DNA from: Hyphomicrobiales bacterium
GTDB taxonomy: Bacteria > Pseudomonadota > Alphaproteobacteria > Rhizobiales > Beijerinckiaceae
Reading direction: 5' to 3'
NCBI GenBank assembly: GCA_028290285.1
Contig: JAQGKD010000053.1
Coordinates: 1 to 64,000 of the forward strand
Length of the DNA: 64,000 nucleotides
In this document: positions 1 to 8,064 of the stretch, piece after piece
Layout of the letters: each line of letters opens with the position of its first letter
Position numbering within the stretch: the stretch's first letter is position 1
Notes under the pieces: generated by a model
Told to the model about the DNA's origin: nothing
The model's database searches: none
The model's input: the letters and a program-made list of their open reading frames with translations, nothing else
Translations under genes and position numbers: made by a program

Positions 1-1
1 C

Positions 2-397
2 GACATCGTCCTGTTCATGGGCGTGCTCTACCACCTGCGCCACCCCCTGCTCGCGCTCGACCTGCTCCACGAGCAGGTGGTCGGCGACATGCTCGTGTTC
101 CAGTCCATGCTGCGCGGCAGCTCCGAGGTGATGGACGTACGCCCCGATTATCCGTTCTGGGACGTCGCGCATTTCGACGAGCCATCTTATCCAAAATTGC
201 ATTTCATCGAACATCGCTACGCGGCCGACCCGACAAACTGGTGGGCGCCCAACACCGCCTGCATGGAGGCGATGTTGCGCAGCGCCGGCTTCGTGATCGA
301 GGGCCATCCGGAAGCGGAAGTTTACATTTGCCGGCGCGGAGACCCACCGAAGGTTTCAGGCGCCGTCTATCCAGCCAAAAGAGGATCCGCCGAATGA
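2..397 (+). CDS. SAM-dependent methyltransferase, C-terminal part (Rta_06860/CmoB-like)
   Basis: This is the 3' end of a gene that begins before the window; the frame is open from base 2. The visible 131 residues start with a D-x-V-L-F-x-G-V-L-Y-H-L-R-x-P-L segment. That segment is typical of the post-motif strand in class I methyltransferases of the CmoB/DUF1698 type, and as far as I recall of the family TIGR04290 found in glycan clusters. The SAM-binding glycine loop lies outside the window. The substrate is unknown; the context suggests a sugar or lipid-linked glycan. The stop codon overlaps the start of the next gene (ATGA at 394-397), so the two are probably translationally coupled. Confidence 0.75.
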   Translation, partial: DIVLFMGVLYHLRHPLLALDLLHEQVVGDMLVFQSMLRGSSEVMDVRPDYPFWDVAHFDEPSYPKLHFIEHRYAADPTNWWAPNTACMEAMLRSAGFVIEGHPEAEVYICRRGDPPKVSGAVYPAKRGSAE

Positions 398-1284
398 TCG
401 AAGCCGCGATGATCTGGAACGAGCCGAACAACAAATCCCACTGGGACCTGGAGGTCGATTCGGATTGGCGGCTCTTCGCCGATATGGCGAGCCTCGCGGC
501 GCGGTCGATCCGAGAGGCAGCGCCGCATGTGCCGCGCGTGCTGGGCGGCATGTCGCCCATCGATCCGAGCTTTGTTCAGCGGCTCGAACGCTACGGCCTG
601 CTCGACCATATCGACGTCATCGCCGTGCATGGATTTCCACTCGACTGGAATCTCTGGAGCATCCACGAGTGGCCCGCGAAACTCGACGAGATTCGCGCTG
701 TCACATCGCTGCCGATCTGGGTGAGCGAGGTGGGCATCTCGACCTTCGGCGCGGAAGAGGTGCAGGTCTGGGGTCTCGACCGCACCGCCGAACTGCTCAT
801 CGGCCGGACGCCTCGCATTCACTGGTATTCGCTTTACGATCTTCCACGCGAATGGGAGGCGACAACACGACATCGCGAAGCGGAAGGCTCGTCCTACTAC
901 CGTCATTTCTACATGGGCCTCATCCGTGAGGATGGCTCGCCCAAGCTGGCGCTGAAACATTTCGAGAGGCATGCGCCACAGATGGGCCTCTGCCAATGGT
1001 TTCACTATCAGGACCACCGGCTCGATGACGCGGTGGCCTGGATGAAGCGGCTCGGCGTCACCTATCTACGGACCGGCCTGTCATGGGCGGATTCGTTCCG
1101 GCCTGATGCCCTCGACTGGTTCGATCGCCAGATGGACGCGCTCGCAGATTTCGACGTGACGGTTACCTTCTGCTTCACGCCGGAGCACAAGGGCATAGCT
1201 CCCCATCACACCAGCGCGCCGCGCGAGCCGCAGGAATTTGCCGACTTCTGCGCGACTATGCTCGACCGCTACGCAAAGCGTTAG
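394..1284 (+). CDS. Clan-A glycoside hydrolase (beta-xylosidase-like), apparently circularly permuted
   Basis: The start is the ATG that overlaps the previous stop (ATGA), giving 296 residues. A W-N-E-P-N motif at residues 8-12 carries the acid/base Glu10 of clan-A retaining glycosidases. A W-V-S-E-V-G motif at 109-114 carries the nucleophile Glu112. Residues 165-190 read like the usual end of such a barrel (G-L-x-x-x-D-G-x-P-K-L-A-L). Residues 197-296 then look like the missing first third: a W-F-H-Y-Q-D strand, a helix ending K-R-L-G-V, an R-T-G-L-S-W strand, a third strand with F-T-P-E-H, and a helix ending L-D-R-Y. The order is therefore beta4-beta8 followed by beta1-beta3. No signal peptide is seen, which suggests action in the cytoplasm, perhaps on a glycan intermediate. 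The 3' end overlaps the convergent glycosyltransferase gene by 4 bases. The specificity is inferred only. Confidence 0.7.
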   Translation: MIEAAMIWNEPNNKSHWDLEVDSDWRLFADMASLAARSIREAAPHVPRVLGGMSPIDPSFVQRLERYGLLDHIDVIAVHGFPLDWNLWSIHEWPAKLDEIRAVTSLPIWVSEVGISTFGAEEVQVWGLDRTAELLIGRTPRIHWYSLYDLPREWEATTRHREAEGSSYYRHFYMGLIREDGSPKLALKHFERHAPQMGLCQWFHYQDHRLDDAVAWMKRLGVTYLRTGLSWADSFRPDALDWFDRQMDALADFDVTVTFCFTPEHKGIAPHHTSAPREPQEFADFCATMLDRYAKR

Positions 1285-2387
1285 CTCGAGGCGGCCTGGC
1301 TGACGGCGGCCCGCGAGGCCCCGATGGACCCCATCAGCGCGGCTTCGAGCTCGGCTGCGCGATGCGCCGAGGTATGGGCGCCGAGAACCTTCCGGCGCGC
1401 CAGCCGTGCTATCCTGTTCCGCCGGACATCATCAGCATCGGAGAGACATGCGATGACCTCCTGCATTCCGGCAGCGATGATGATTTCGCGGTCGGGCACG
1501 AAAATCTCCTCGATCCCTTCCCAGGCGTCCGAGATGATGGGCGTATTGCAGGCCGCTGCCTCGAACAGGCGCACGCTCGGGCTATAGCCCGCAGCTATCA
1601 TGTCGCTCCGCGTCACGTTCAGCGTATAGCGGCAGGCCGCGTAGAAACGCGCATGATCCTTCGGACAGACATGCTCGAGACGCGCGACGTTCGCGGGCCA
1701 GTCGATGGCGGCTGGATATTGCGGGCCAGCCACGACGAAGCGCATGTGCGGCAGGCGCCGCGCCGGCTCGAGCAGCAACCGTTCAAGCGCCGGCTGGCGA
1801 TCGGCACTATAGGTGCCGAGATATCCGAGATCGTAGAGCCATGGCGTCTCGATGGGCCTGTAGGCTTCGGCGTCCACCGAACAATATAGCGGCAATGCGC
1901 GCTGCGCACCGAAGTCCTCTTCTAACCGCCGCAGCGTCGGGCCTCCCGTGAACGAGAAATAGAGGTCGTAAGCGGGAATGACGGCTGGCGAAAGATAATC
2001 GCAGCGCCCGTCCGCCATGAGCGCGAGGGTCACGGGCGTGTCTATATCGTAGAAGGCAGTGACGCCCCGCGCGGTCCTCTGGACCCACTGTCCGACATCA
2101 ATACCCCCGGCCACATAGGAACCGACGATGACGGCGTCAGCAGCCGCCACGCGCGCGGCGAAACGGGAGAGTTGCGAAGAACTTTTATAGAACGCCAGTT
2201 CGCAATAGTCGGGCTCGCCGAGATCGCGATGCGCGGCATACCAGGGCTGGTCCTGCTCGAGGAAGAGCACGTCGTGTCCGCGCGCGGCGAACGACTTGAG
2301 CAGCGCGCGATAGGTTGTCGCGTGCCCATTTCCCCAGGAAGAGGAGAGGCTGAGCCCAATGACGACAAGCTTCAGTTTCGTGCTCAT
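1281..2387 (-). CDS. GT-B glycosyltransferase, CgeB-like, copy 1
   Basis: This 368-residue cytosolic protein has an N-terminal Rossmann-like half starting V-V-I-G-L-S-L-S-S-S-W-G-N-G. Its C-terminal half carries the donor-binding E-x7-E type region (Y-S-P-S-V-R-L-F-E-A-A-A-C-N-T-P, residues 268-283). This matches CgeB / Glyco_trans_1_2 glycosyltransferases. It is the last gene of the minus-strand operon, and its ATG overlaps the stop of copy 2 (ATGA, 2384-2387). It shares the S-x-W-N/G motif and overall layout with the next two genes, so the three look like tandem paralogues that add successive sugars. Donor and acceptor cannot be read from the sequence. Confidence 0.8.
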   Translation of the reverse strand: MSTKLKLVVIGLSLSSSWGNGHATTYRALLKSFAARGHDVLFLEQDQPWYAAHRDLGEPDYCELAFYKSSSQLSRFAARVAAADAVIVGSYVAGGIDVGQWVQRTARGVTAFYDIDTPVTLALMADGRCDYLSPAVIPAYDLYFSFTGGPTLRRLEEDFGAQRALPLYCSVDAEAYRPIETPWLYDLGYLGTYSADRQPALERLLLEPARRLPHMRFVVAGPQYPAAIDWPANVARLEHVCPKDHARFYAACRYTLNVTRSDMIAAGYSPSVRLFEAAACNTPIISDAWEGIEEIFVPDREIIIAAGMQEVIACLSDADDVRRNRIARLARRKVLGAHTSAHRAAELEAALMGSIGASRAAVSQAASS

Positions 2388-3478
2388 GCGGTCACCTTTT
2401 CGCGTCCATGCTGCTGCATCTGCCGCAGAATGAAATCGACCTGTGCACCGCGCTTCTCATAGGTGTGATCGGCCAGCACGCGCAGGCGCGCTGCCTCGCC
2501 GATGCTGCGCGCACGCTGCGGCGTGAGATCGGCCAGCAAAGCCGCGACTTCGTCGCCGTCGTGCGCCACGAGGATCTCACGGCCCGGTTCCAGAAAGTTT
2601 TCAATACCGACCCAGGCGTCGGTGATGATGCAGGCGCCCGCGCCGGCCGCCTCGAAGACGCGGGTCGCCGGCGAATAGCCTGTGGTCGCCATGCTGTCGC
2701 GCGCGATGTTCAGCACTGCGAGCGGGGTCGAATTGAAACGATTATGCTCGTGCGTATAGACGTGTCCGTGCGAGCGCACGTTGGGCGGCATGGATTTATC
2801 GCCCCAGCCTGAGCCGCCGATCAGGAAAGACCTTCGCGGCAGAAGGGCCGCCGGTCGCAGGAAGAATTCGTCCACACGCGCCTCGCGGTCGGGGAGACGG
2901 TTTCCGAGAAAGGCCAGATCGACGGCGAATTTCGCATCCTCGCCCTCGCGGTGATGCGTCTCGGGACTCAACGCATTATAGATCGGCACGCAGCGGCGGG
3001 CGCCGAGCCCCTCATAAGCCGAGACGACAGGTGGCCCGCCGCCATAGGTGAAGACAATGTCGAGCGACGGCAGCGCGCGGCGCAGCGGCAGAGAGCCGCC
3101 GCCTGAAATCTCGGCCAGGGTCGCTGGGGCGTCGACGTCCCAGAAAATGCGGATCGCCCCGGGCTTCGCCGCAGCCATCACGCCCGCGATCAGCATATCG
3201 TCGAACACGCCGACGCCGCTCGCCTTGACGACGATGTCAGCCGACGAGGCTTCTTCGATGACGCGGCGAGCATCTTCTTCGGTCGCATCGTACACATGCA
3301 CCTGCGCCCAGTCGGGAGCCTCCATGTCGCGATGCGACTGGCGCTCGAAAGCGTTGGGCTCATAGAAATGGATCTCGTAACCGCGCGCCGCGAGATCGCG
3401 CAGCATGCCTCGATAATAAGTGGCGGCGCCGTTCCAGTAGGAGGACAGGAGGCTCGATCCGTAGAAGGCCAGTTTCAT
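2384..3478 (-). CDS. GT-B glycosyltransferase, CgeB-like, copy 2
   Basis: I chose the ATG at 3478, which opens M-K-L-A-F-Y-G-S-S-L-L-S-S-Y-W-N and has a GGGAG ribosome site about 8 bases upstream. A TTG at 3508 would add ten non-conserved residues. The protein has about 364 residues and the same plan as copy 1. A Y-S-P-A-T-R-V-F-E-A-A-G-A-G motif sits in the C-terminal donor-binding half, followed by I-T-D-A-W-x-G-I-E. It lies between two other CgeB-like genes, 4 bases overlapping one and 26 bases from the other. The role is sugar transfer in the same glycan pathway; the specificity is unknown. Confidence 0.8.
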   Translation of the reverse strand: MKLAFYGSSLLSSYWNGAATYYRGMLRDLAARGYEIHFYEPNAFERQSHRDMEAPDWAQVHVYDATEEDARRVIEEASSADIVVKASGVGVFDDMLIAGVMAAAKPGAIRIFWDVDAPATLAEISGGGSLPLRRALPSLDIVFTYGGGPPVVSAYEGLGARRCVPIYNALSPETHHREGEDAKFAVDLAFLGNRLPDREARVDEFFLRPAALLPRRSFLIGGSGWGDKSMPPNVRSHGHVYTHEHNRFNSTPLAVLNIARDSMATTGYSPATRVFEAAGAGACIITDAWVGIENFLEPGREILVAHDGDEVAALLADLTPQRARSIGEAARLRVLADHTYEKRGAQVDFILRQMQQHGREKVTA

Positions 3479-3504
3479 GCGCGTGGCTCCCAAATCGTCC
3501 AGGC

Positions 3505-4584
3505 TCAAAGGGTCGCGGTCATTTTCAACAGTTCATCGGCGCGATGCCGGCAGGTGTGTCGCGCGAAGATCGTTGCGAGGCCACGACGTACGAGGCTCGC
3601 ACGAAGACCCGCGTCGTTAGCAACGTCCCTCAAATGCCGAAGCATCTCCCCGCCGTCACGGGCGACGAGATAATCCTCGCCGGGCGTGAACAGACCCTCG
3701 GAATCCGTCCACTCCGCACTGACGAGGGGAATTCCGCAGGCCAAAGCCTCGAACACACGGATCGTGGGAATGCCCGGCAAATGCGTCGTGTAGAAGCGGC
3801 GCGGCACGTGCACGGTGACGAGATGCCGTGCGAAGACTTGCGGCGTCCGCATGTTGGGCAGCCAGCCGTGATAGCGCGCGCCATGGGCGCGAAGCATGAC
3901 GAGCGCATGTTCGGGATAACGCACGCCATGAATATCGAGCGGGAGTCCTGCGCGTTGCGCCGGTGCGAGCAACATGGACTCGAGCTCCTCGCTGCGCTCG
4001 CCATCGCCCCAATTGCCAATCCACACAGCGCCCCCGCGTGCCTGCTCGATCTCCGGCGGCCTGAAAACCCGCGTATCCGCGGCCTCGTGCCAGACGTGCA
4101 CGCGCCCTCTCCAGCCCCAGCCTTCGTAGACCCGCGCCAGGGTGGCGCCGAAGGCCAGGACGCCGTCATAGCCATCGAGGTCGAACCTGCGGATTGCGTC
4201 GGGGTCGCTCACCGCGCGGTGGTGCGTGTCATGGAACAGCAAACGGAAACTGCCGCGCGCGCGCGCCCGCCCGATGGCGGCGACGAGCGACGGCTCGTTC
4301 CACTCATGAACCATGACGAGATCCGCACCATCGAGCAGTGTGAGGGCTTCGTCCTCCGCGCTATACGTGACGGGCTTCAACAGAGGATAGCTTTTGCGAA
4401 ACGCGGTATCCGATGGTGCCTCGCGCTCGAGCAGCAGGTTCTGAAGGCTCCAGTTGGCCTCGGCCTCGATGGACAAGACCTCATGACCCTGGGCTGCAAG
4501 CTCGCTCAGCACGCCGCGCAGGAAATGCGCATTGCCGTGGTTCCAGCAGGAGCGCAGGGAATGCGTGACGTAGACAATCTTCAT
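3505..4584 (-). CDS. GT-B glycosyltransferase, CgeB-like, copy 3
   Basis: The true start is the ATG at 4584 (M-K-I-V-Y-V-T-H-S-L-R-S-C-W-N). It overlaps the stop of the upstream gene in an ATGA, and the open frame further upstream is compositionally unlike protein. The product has 359 residues, with an N-terminal Rossmann half and a C-terminal G-I-P-T-I-R-V-F-E-A-L-A-C-G-I-P-L-V donor-site motif. It is the most divergent of the three tandem copies, including an insertion rich in His and Asp near residues 130-150. It is probably a cytosolic enzyme working on a membrane-linked glycan; the substrates are unknown. Confidence 0.8.
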   Translation of the reverse strand: MKIVYVTHSLRSCWNHGNAHFLRGVLSELAAQGHEVLSIEAEANWSLQNLLLEREAPSDTAFRKSYPLLKPVTYSAEDEALTLLDGADLVMVHEWNEPSLVAAIGRARARGSFRLLFHDTHHRAVSDPDAIRRFDLDGYDGVLAFGATLARVYEGWGWRGRVHVWHEAADTRVFRPPEIEQARGGAVWIGNWGDGERSEELESMLLAPAQRAGLPLDIHGVRYPEHALVMLRAHGARYHGWLPNMRTPQVFARHLVTVHVPRRFYTTHLPGIPTIRVFEALACGIPLVSAEWTDSEGLFTPGEDYLVARDGGEMLRHLRDVANDAGLRASLVRRGLATIFARHTCRHRADELLKMTATL

Positions 4585-5705
4585 GCTGCAGCCTCCGCGC
4601 GCCGTCGCGCACGGAAGACATTGCGATAAATGCCCATCATCCGCTCCGCCTGCAATCCGGCGGAAAACGCCGCGCTTCGCGCGCTTGCCTTGCGCCCGAG
4701 ATCGTCCCGCAGAGTCACGTCGTGGCGCACGCACGCGAGCTGCGCCGCCAGCGCCGCGGCATCTCGGGGAGGAAAGAACAGCGCAGCGCCTTGCCACAAC
4801 TCCCTCAGTGTCGGGATATCAGAAAGAACGAGCGCACAACCGGCATCGGCCGCTTCGAGGATGGAGAGCCCGAAGGGCTCATAAACCGACGTGCTGACGA
4901 AGATGGGCCGCCGCGCGAGCACATATCGCATCTGCCCGGCGCCCAGCGGACCGAGCGGATGAAGATGGCGAAAAACGTTGTCGTCAGACGCTCCGCTCGT
5001 CGTCGCCCCAGCCGCATAGACAGGCATGTCGATCAGCGCGGCCGCTTCATCGAGCGTGTGCACGGCTTTCGCTTCGTCCCAAAGGCGCCCAGCCGTGAAG
5101 GCGAATACGCTCCCGGCCGGTGCCATCGCAGGCTCGACGGAAGCTGGCTGCATCGGCAAGGCATTGGAGACGACCTTCGGCGCCGGCACTGAATAGAACC
5201 GTGCGACGTCTCGCGCAAAGCTGGCCGTGGGCGCGAGCGCAATCTCCGCGTTCAGCAGTCCATCCTTCACCAGTTCGCAGCGCCAGGCGAGATCCTCCGG
5301 CAAGCCGCCGCCGCGTACGGCCGACCACCATGTGCCGACGCAGGAATGCATCACGGCGACGGCGGGAACGGAAAAAGACCCAAAGGCGAGGTAAGCAGGG
5401 CTGTGCAACTGCAGACAATCGCAGCCGGTCGATGACGCGAGAGTGGCGATCACATCTGCGGCAGCTGCGATCTCGGCGCGGCTGCGCGCCTGCCAGTCGA
5501 GAGCGGCGCCGGTGTCGATGACCCTGACGTCCTGCGCCATCGACAATTGCGCAGCACTGGGCGAAGGGCCGAGAACAGCAAGGGTCGGAGAAAGTCCAGC
5601 CGCCCGCAGCGCCGTCGCCAGAGTCGCCGCATAGGTCCAGACGCCCCCGACAGAATCCGTCGTGACAAGCACGCGCGCTGGCGCCGGTATCAGGGCTTCC
5701 GACAC
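4581..5705 (-). CDS. Glycosyltransferase family 4-like protein
   Basis: This 374-residue GT-B protein belongs to a different branch from the three downstream copies. The N-terminus has T-T-D-S-V-G-G-V-W-T-Y-A, the glycine-rich acceptor loop common in GT4 enzymes. The C-terminal half has S-T-S-V-Y-E-P-F-G-L-S-I-L-E-A-A-D-A-G, the classic E-x7-E nucleotide-sugar phosphate site. The start is a GTG at 5705, so the gene overlaps the radical SAM gene by 16 bases. The downstream gene overlaps it by ATGA. It is likely one of the chain-building transferases of this cluster; the sugar is not predictable. Confidence 0.85.
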   Translation of the reverse strand: MSEALIPAPARVLVTTDSVGGVWTYAATLATALRAAGLSPTLAVLGPSPSAAQLSMAQDVRVIDTGAALDWQARSRAEIAAAADVIATLASSTGCDCLQLHSPAYLAFGSFSVPAVAVMHSCVGTWWSAVRGGGLPEDLAWRCELVKDGLLNAEIALAPTASFARDVARFYSVPAPKVVSNALPMQPASVEPAMAPAGSVFAFTAGRLWDEAKAVHTLDEAAALIDMPVYAAGATTSGASDDNVFRHLHPLGPLGAGQMRYVLARRPIFVSTSVYEPFGLSILEAADAGCALVLSDIPTLRELWQGAALFFPPRDAAALAAQLACVRHDVTLRDDLGRKASARSAAFSAGLQAERMMGIYRNVFRARRRAEAAA

Positions 5706-6982
5706 GCTGCCTCCAGCTCCCGCAGCGGCATGGGCCGTTCGTCCTGAATGTCGCTGAACGAGTCGAATTGCCCCAGATAATGTTCATGCGCGCGTTCCCA
5801 TGCGAGATCGTCGGGCACACCCCAGAGTTTCCGGTAGTCGGGCGAACTCGGATAGGGATAAAGCGGCACCGGATCATTTGCCCAGACGCCCCCGCTCTGA
5901 AGCCGCTTGCGCCAGTCGCGGATCAATGCCGGATCGTCATTCGGCGTCTTGATCAGATTGGCCTGTACGAAAGGCACATGGCGGCGCGCATGCACGAGCA
6001 GATCCGCCAGTTCGTCCGTGCTCAGCTTGCAGCGCTTGTCGAGCGACTCGCGCCCTTCGCGCGTCAGGCTCTCGACACCGGCTTCGATAGACACGCAGCC
6101 GGCGCGCCCCAGCAATTCGAGCATGTCTGGCTTCCACAGATCGATGCGCGTCTGCACGCCGAAGCTCAATCCGCGCCCCACCAGCCATTCAAGCAGGGGC
6201 TTCTGCGGCAGAAATATCTCGTCGATGAAATAGATGTACTGCGCGCCCTGTTCCTGCAGCCGCTCAATCTCGGTTGTCACGGCGTCCAAGGAGCGCTTAC
6301 GATATTTGTCGCGGTAATCGATCTTCGCGCAGAAACTGCAGGAATAAGGACAGCCGCGCGAAGCCTCGACCTCCGCGCCCGGGCCATGGGGCGTGGTTCC
6401 GAAACGATGATGATGGTGGCTGTGCCGCGCAATCCAGCGGTCCGGCCAGGTCAATGCAGGAAGATCGGTGAAGCGCGTCGCCGCCGGCCCACCCTGCACC
6501 CTGACGCCCTCGGCAGTCTGATAGGCAATCGAGGCGACCTTCGACCAGTCCGGCGACTGCGCCAGCGCAACGATCACATCTTCGCACTCGCCCATCACGA
6601 CGACATCGACGCCGAGTTTGGCAACAGTCGCCTTGGGCGTGACGGAACCATGCGGGCCAACGGCGACGATGACGCCCCCCCGGTCCGCCAGGGCAGCAAT
6701 AAATTCGCGCGGCGCGCGCAGCTCCGGCGGGGCGCAGCGCCAGAAGAGATAGGTTGGCGCGGTCGTCACCACGGTCATTTCGGGCGCAAAATCGGCAACC
6801 TGATGGGCGAGTTGCTGCGCGTCGGCCTCATCCAGCAGACCATCGAACATGCGCGCTTCGTGCCCAGCTTGTTGGAGAAGCCCGTGGCAGGCGCCGAGTT
6901 CTATCGGCAGATGCGCCTCGCGGCAGCCGAAATAGATGCTGTTCTCGAAATGCCAGGCGGGATTGACCAGAGCGACTCTCAT
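5690..6982 (-). CDS. B12-binding-domain radical SAM protein
   Basis: The ATG at 6982 overlaps the preceding stop (ATGA) and begins M-R-V-A-L-V-N-P-A-W, the usual opening of a B12-binding Rossmann domain. It gives 430 residues. The cobalamin-type domain covers roughly 1-150. The radical SAM core starts at about 205 with C211-x3-C215-x2-C218 (R-G-C-P-Y-S-C-S-F-C) for the 4Fe-4S cluster. A His-rich stretch (187-192) lies just before it. As far as I recall, proteins of this type (TIGR04295) recur in glycan clusters. Plausible chemistry is a radical methylation or rearrangement of a sugar; the substrate is unknown. The classic cobalamin D-x-H-x-x-G motif is not evident, so B12 use is uncertain. 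Confidence 0.85.
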   Translation of the reverse strand: MRVALVNPAWHFENSIYFGCREAHLPIELGACHGLLQQAGHEARMFDGLLDEADAQQLAHQVADFAPEMTVVTTAPTYLFWRCAPPELRAPREFIAALADRGGVIVAVGPHGSVTPKATVAKLGVDVVVMGECEDVIVALAQSPDWSKVASIAYQTAEGVRVQGGPAATRFTDLPALTWPDRWIARHSHHHHRFGTTPHGPGAEVEASRGCPYSCSFCAKIDYRDKYRKRSLDAVTTEIERLQEQGAQYIYFIDEIFLPQKPLLEWLVGRGLSFGVQTRIDLWKPDMLELLGRAGCVSIEAGVESLTREGRESLDKRCKLSTDELADLLVHARRHVPFVQANLIKTPNDDPALIRDWRKRLQSGGVWANDPVPLYPYPSSPDYRKLWGVPDDLAWERAHEHYLGQFDSFSDIQDERPMPLRELEAACRKP

Positions 6983-8064
6983 GACAGAACCTCCGCGCCG
7001 GCAGCGCCCCGTCGAGGCGCACGATCTTTCATGAGCCAGCGCGTCAGCTCGGCCACACCCTCTCTCCAGCCGATGGGAGTTCGCAGCGCAAGCTCGCGTC
7101 GCACACGGCTGGTGTCGGAAACGAAATAGCGCTGATCGCCCGCACGCCATTCGTCGTGACGGAGGACGATGCGCTTGCCGATGAGGCTTTCGATATGATC
7201 GAGAAGCTGGATGAGGCTCACCGCATTGCTGGGCCCCCCGCCGAGGTTGAAGGCGCGGCCCTGCACGTGCGAGATCTGGGCCCAGAGCGCCAAATACGCG
7301 TCGACCGCATCATGCACGCACATGATATCGCGCACCTGCCGGCCATCGCCGTAGATGGTGATGGGCTGGCCGGAAAGAGCGCGCAGCACGAAATGCGCCA
7401 CCCAGCCCTGATCCTCCGTTCCCATCTGTCGCGGCCCATAAATGCAGCTCATGCGCAGTACGCCGGAGGGAATGCCGAAGCTGCGCGACGCGTCGAGCAC
7501 ATATTGATCCGCTGCGCCTTTCGAACATCCGTAGGGCGTATGGAAATCCAGCGAACGCGTCTCATCAACGCCGCGTGCCCGGAGCGTCGCGTCGCGAGGG
7601 AGGTATTGCTCGCCTGAGATTTCGAGCGCCACATCGGCAAGATCGCCGTAGACCTTGTTGGTACTCGCCATGATGAGCGGCACGGGATTGCTGCGAAGCG
7701 CATCGACGAGATCGAACGTGCCTTGCACATTCACGAGGAAATCCTCACGCGGATCGATCAGGCTCGTCGTGACGGCGACCTGAGCCGCCAGGTGGAACAC
7801 GGCCTTTGCGCCTTTCGCCGCTGCGGTCAACGCCTCGCGCTCACGCATATCCGCCCGCGTGAAATGAACGGCTCCTGGATGACGAGCCTGCAGCCAAGCC
7901 AGATTTCTCTCGACGCCCGCGCGCGCGAGGCAATCATAAATGTGGACGTGCTGCCCCTCGCGCGCCAGCCTGTCGACAAGATTCGATCCAATGAAGCCTG
8001 CGCCTCCCGTCACAAGAACGGGCCGATCGTCGGACAGATCTGGATAAGCCGAAGGGCGTGTCAT
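6979..8064 (-). CDS. NAD-dependent sugar-nucleotide epimerase/dehydratase (CDP-paratose 2-epimerase-like)
   Basis: This is an extended short-chain dehydrogenase of 361 residues. The NAD-binding G-G-A-G-F-I-G lies at residues 20-26. A-S-T-N-K-V-Y-G lies at 133-140, and the catalytic Y178-x3-K182 pair sits in P-Y-G-C-S-K. The S-T-N-K-V-Y-G variant is characteristic of CDP-paratose/tyvelose 2-epimerase relatives rather than GalE. Its ATG overlaps the previous stop by 4 bases, and its own stop overlaps the radical SAM start. It likely supplies an unusual nucleotide sugar to the downstream glycosyltransferases. The exact sugar is inferred from family resemblance only. Confidence 0.8.
   Translation of the reverse strand: MTRPSAYPDLSDDRPVLVTGGAGFIGSNLVDRLAREGQHVHIYDCLARAGVERNLAWLQARHPGAVHFTRADMREREALTAAAKGAKAVFHLAAQVAVTTSLIDPREDFLVNVQGTFDLVDALRSNPVPLIMASTNKVYGDLADVALEISGEQYLPRDATLRARGVDETRSLDFHTPYGCSKGAADQYVLDASRSFGIPSGVLRMSCIYGPRQMGTEDQGWVAHFVLRALSGQPITIYGDGRQVRDIMCVHDAVDAYLALWAQISHVQGRAFNLGGGPSNAVSLIQLLDHIESLIGKRIVLRHDEWRAGDQRYFVSDTSRVRRELALRTPIGWREGVAELTRWLMKDRAPRRGAAGAEVLS

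Noticed and set aside
5768-7129. Plus-strand frame of 453 codons
   Set aside because: It is antisense to the radical SAM gene, whose motifs and overlaps are clear; the frame has no recognisable domain.
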